This document shows, piece after piece, positions 61,805-64,000 of a stretch of DNA of 64,000 bases; positions within the stretch are counted from its first letter, which is position 1, and every line of letters begins with the position of its first letter. Below the pieces are notes generated by a model, which saw nothing but the letters and a program-made list of their open reading frames with translations, was not told where the DNA came from and ran no database searches. A program made the translations under genes and the position numbers. The DNA comes from Bacteroidota bacterium. GTDB taxonomy: Bacteria; Bacteroidota; Bacteroidia; NS11-12g; UBA9320. The stretch spans positions 293,737-357,736 of the forward strand of contig NVWV01000002.1 in assembly GCA_002746305.1 (NCBI GenBank), given 5' to 3'.

Positions 61805-62326
61805 TCATCTTTCATTTATTAATTCTATTGGATAAAGACATCCGTCAAAGCAATTATCCTTTTGATTCATAGGACTGGGCGAATTGTCTCGACAATACAC
61901 TGTTGGTCTTGCAAGCTTAGAAAAGTGAAACCATGAACCCAATAAGTCTGCATTCGGATCCCAGAATTTATAGTCAGACCCCATTTCTAAAGCCATAAGC
62001 TTTATTGAATGTAAGGAATCGGCTAGAATGAGTACAGACTCCCCTATCTTAGGCCAATATCCATACATTTCATTTGTGCTTGGGTCAATTTCTAACGTTC
62101 TCCTTCTATAAGCATCAGCAGATACTTTTCCCTTACAGTTAAAGGTTAATGTGTCTCCGGACTTGATGTGTATCACAGTCATGGTGGTATCCGAATAAGA
62201 AATTACGTGACAAAGTTTGATTACTTCTGCCTCTTTCAACTCATTATCAAAGTCAATATGCCTGTTTTTAGCTTCTAAATTTGTGGCTAATAAAGTCAAC
62301 AGCAATATCAGAATTAGATTTTTCAT
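61805..62326 (-). CDS. Hypothetical secreted protein, 173 aa
   Basis: A signal peptide (MKNLILILLLTLLATNLEA) precedes a domain with VISYSDTTMTVIHIKSGDTLTFNCKG and GYWPKIGESVLILADS, which has an OB-like or beta-barrel feel. The C-terminal part is rich in cysteines (YCRDN, NCFDGCLYPIEL). No family is recognised. It is monocistronic; the 177-bp gap to the next gene on its right-hand side (62327-62503) shows no gene or clear promoter. Confidence 0.65.
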   Translation of the reverse strand: MKNLILILLLTLLATNLEAKNRHIDFDNELKEAEVIKLCHVISYSDTTMTVIHIKSGDTLTFNCKGKVSADAYRRRTLEIDPSTNEMYGYWPKIGESVLILADSLHSIKLMALEMGSDYKFWDPNADLLGSWFHFSKLARPTVYCRDNSPSPMNQKDNCFDGCLYPIELINER

Positions 62327-62503
62327 AATTATTTTTAATGACGGTTTGCCTTAGAGTAGGACACTGAATTAAAAAACTGTAGCCTTATTATTCGATGTAG
62401 AATCAATTTGGCACCCCCCGATAGTCCAACTCCTAGTGAAACGAAGATAGGAAATCCATTTCAAGGGTGAAACGCAGAAGTATTAGCGATTCTGAACTTA
62501 TGT

Positions 62504-63508
62504 CTACTCTTTACAATACTCTTCTATTTTATCAGCCGCTCTAGTACTGTGATACTGTTTTGCTAATTTAAAGTTAATGCACGCTTTTTGATGGTCACCT
62601 AGCTTTATATACAGCTCCGCAAGGTCATAATAACCATAGAGAGATCTAGGTTTCAATACTATGTATTTTTCCAAACTATGTATCGCTTCGTTGTTCTTCC
62701 CTAGATTCATCAACAGTGCATATTTCAAGTAGTAATGACTTGGGAAGTCTGGATCTAACTGAATTGCCTTATCGATTAAATCCACCGCCTTTTGATCTTG
62801 ATCTTCACTTAAAGCCAACATTGCCATCCAATAATATGGTTCAGAATACGATTGATTTGATTCAGTTAACCTATTCAATACTTTCCTGGCTCTAGATAGC
62901 TTAGAGCCCATTACGTAGTCAATGGCTCTATTGCACATTTTTACACTGTCAGCTATTTGCTCAATTATCTTTTTCTGATTAAAAGCATAAAGCATCAACC
63001 CATTGCTTTCAGATATAAACGCAACAAAATCATTATTTGGAGAAAGAGAGAGGCTATGGCAGTTATCGCCACTTGTTCTCCACATTAATTTACCACGTAC
63101 ATAAAACTCTGTCCGAAGACCTCTCTGCTTCAACTCTATTTTATCACCATCCAGAAGTGTTATTTCTCGACCACCGTACTTTGTTTCAGCTTTATACTTT
63201 TCAACCATTAGATCTTCAGGAATATCGTAAACTTCTGAAGTGTTGTAGCCAATTTCTTGATTCAACCAATCGGCTTTGTCTAGGAATACTTCGTTTAAAT
63301 CCAATTGCTTCCATACACCCATTTCATTAAAGAGTATTTTACCTCCATCAGACGACCACAATGGGTGATCATCAATTACCACCGAATGCGACCACAATAA
63401 GACTGTATTAATGTTTAGCCTTGCTATCTCGTGTTTAAGGGGTCTTGGGGTCTGACTAAATGTACTTTTACAGATAACCAAAAATGCGAATAATATTATT
63501 TTTTTCAT
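62504..63508 (-). CDS. Secreted TPR protein with N-terminal beta-propeller-like region
   Basis: The 334-residue product has a signal peptide (about 1-18, STFSQ). A WD40/Tol-like segment (about 40-185; LWSSDGGKILFNEMGVWKQ, SLSLSPNNDFVAFISESNGL) is followed by three or four TPRs (about 210-330; YYWMAMLALSEDQDQKAVDL, HYYLKYALLMNLGKNNEAIH, GYYDLAELYIKLGDHQKACI). The likely site is the periplasm, in protein interaction. It is flanked by gaps without genes on both sides (177 bp and 134 bp). Confidence 0.75.
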   Translation of the reverse strand: MKKIILFAFLVICKSTFSQTPRPLKHEIARLNINTVLLWSHSVVIDDHPLWSSDGGKILFNEMGVWKQLDLNEVFLDKADWLNQEIGYNTSEVYDIPEDLMVEKYKAETKYGGREITLLDGDKIELKQRGLRTEFYVRGKLMWRTSGDNCHSLSLSPNNDFVAFISESNGLMLYAFNQKKIIEQIADSVKMCNRAIDYVMGSKLSRARKVLNRLTESNQSYSEPYYWMAMLALSEDQDQKAVDLIDKAIQLDPDFPSHYYLKYALLMNLGKNNEAIHSLEKYIVLKPRSLYGYYDLAELYIKLGDHQKACINFKLAKQYHSTRAADKIEEYCKE

Positions 63509-63642
63509 GTCATTTCATAATGCTAAGGATTCATCTAAGAAAAGTAAATAATCAACGTGCTCTCACTTTTCAATGGTAACGAATGTAGCAAAAACGTATG
63601 GGTTTGTACTTTCTTTACCTAAGCCCTTACTGCTTATGTATT

Positions 63643-64000
63643 TTATAGAGGTTTTTGAATCTTTTCAATTTCTGTTAGGAAACTCTTCATTGCTGGCTTA
63701 AGACTAGAAAAATGATTACCCGGCATTTCAATCAACTTCATTTTTTCAGGAACAGTCCCATATATTTCTATTATAGAAGAATAAGATTCTTTGTAATAGT
63801 CCCCAGTTCCTATATACATAAAATGATCTTTTGCAAGATAGTTCAACATATAAACAGGGCAACGGAATCTAAATTCGTTGTCATTTAAAGTATCAAAAGG
63901 AATATTTTCTTTTCGGACTAATTGCGAAAGTGACTCTTTAAAATAAAGTCCACTAGAGCTTCCATTCAACTTTGAGGGGCAATTGTTATTCAAACTTAAA
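63643..64000 (-). CDS. Partial alpha/beta-hydrolase-like protein (C-terminal part)
   Basis: The frame is open to the window edge, so the start lies beyond base 64000; about 119 codons are present. The pattern CPVYMLNYLAKDHFMYIGTG ... EIYGTVPEKMKLIEMPGNHFSSLKPAMKSF matches the end of an alpha/beta hydrolase (S9-like): a strand and turn before a GTGD acid site, then the catalytic-type histidine in PGNHF. The TTG at 63993 is not needed as a start. The nucleophile is outside the window, so activity cannot be judged. Confidence 0.6.
   Translation of the reverse strand, partial: LSLNNNCPSKLNGSSSGLYFKESLSQLVRKENIPFDTLNDNEFRFRCPVYMLNYLAKDHFMYIGTGDYYKESYSSIIEIYGTVPEKMKLIEMPGNHFSSLKPAMKSFLTEIEKIQKPL

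Noticed and set aside
61637..61822. Rightward 61-aa ORF over the palindrome
   Set aside because: Its similarity to the reverse-strand peptide arises from the 39-bp palindrome, not from coding.

Overview
This AT-rich window reads as chromosomal DNA of a marine- or freshwater-type Bacteroidota, most likely Flavobacteriales-like; I cannot name a genus. The evidence is two proteins with type IX secretion sorting domains, SusC-like TonB receptors with carboxypeptidase-regulatory N-termini paired with a DUF4249 lipoprotein, DUF349, DUF4230, DUF4296, DUF4399 and TIGR02757 proteins, TAnnTTTG-type -7 promoter boxes, and tRNAs without an encoded CCA. There is no rRNA, CRISPR array, transposase, integrase or prophage, so most of the window is a compact core-genome neighbourhood.

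Layout. 1-6100: the end of purC, a secreted NHL-repeat protein, HMG-CoA lyase, a DUF349 protein, a methyltransferase and a small conserved protein. 6141-11721: a leftward TonB receptor / DUF4249 / TonB receptor unit. 11828-18496: a PafA-type alkaline phosphatase converging on polyphosphate kinase, whose run also holds a beta-barrel-like protein, an O-antigen-ligase-like protein and a LysM protein. 18585-23929: a seven-gene rightward run (NfeD protease, GT9 glycosyltransferase, YwqK/MORN protein, truncated haemoglobin, pentapeptide protein and unknowns). 23980-26832: an envelope protein, TIGR02757 and cystathionine gamma-synthase. 26889-33213: DUF4230 and an 1,882-residue PKD-repeat T9SS protein.

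33214-36489 is the most unusual part. A possible three-way-junction RNA lies between two convergent terminators. It is followed by a leftward five-gene signalling cassette: small conserved protein, separate seven-helix membrane protein, HPK7 kinase, LecA-like small protein and LuxR-type regulator. 36490-43413 has tRNA-Leu with a duplicated 3' end, then a tightly overlapping smpB / hotdog / mtfA-like / mutS2 / DUF4296 run that joins two ribosome-rescue factors. It ends with YggS and rpmA-rplU; the intergenic region beside rpmA carries an 82-bp exact direct repeat, a mini-ORF and a gene remnant. 43500-48972: valS, an LptF/G permease and a glycosyltransferase. 49024-55196: an M16 protease, two tandem barrel/coiled-coil/SPOR-like envelope proteins and DUF4399. 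55282-64000: tRNA-His, a 1,010-residue TPR protein, a PLC/P1-nuclease-like protein, DinB, SRPBCC, an AraC regulator whose start codon lies in a perfect 39-bp palindrome, a TPR protein and a partial hydrolase.

Genes are packed with ATGA and TAATG overlaps, and convergent pairs share bidirectional terminators. Several genes have only TTG or GTG as a plausible start. The best leads for something undescribed are the signalling cassette, the candidate RNA next to it, the AraC palindrome, the rpmA-side repeats and the paired SPOR-type envelope proteins.
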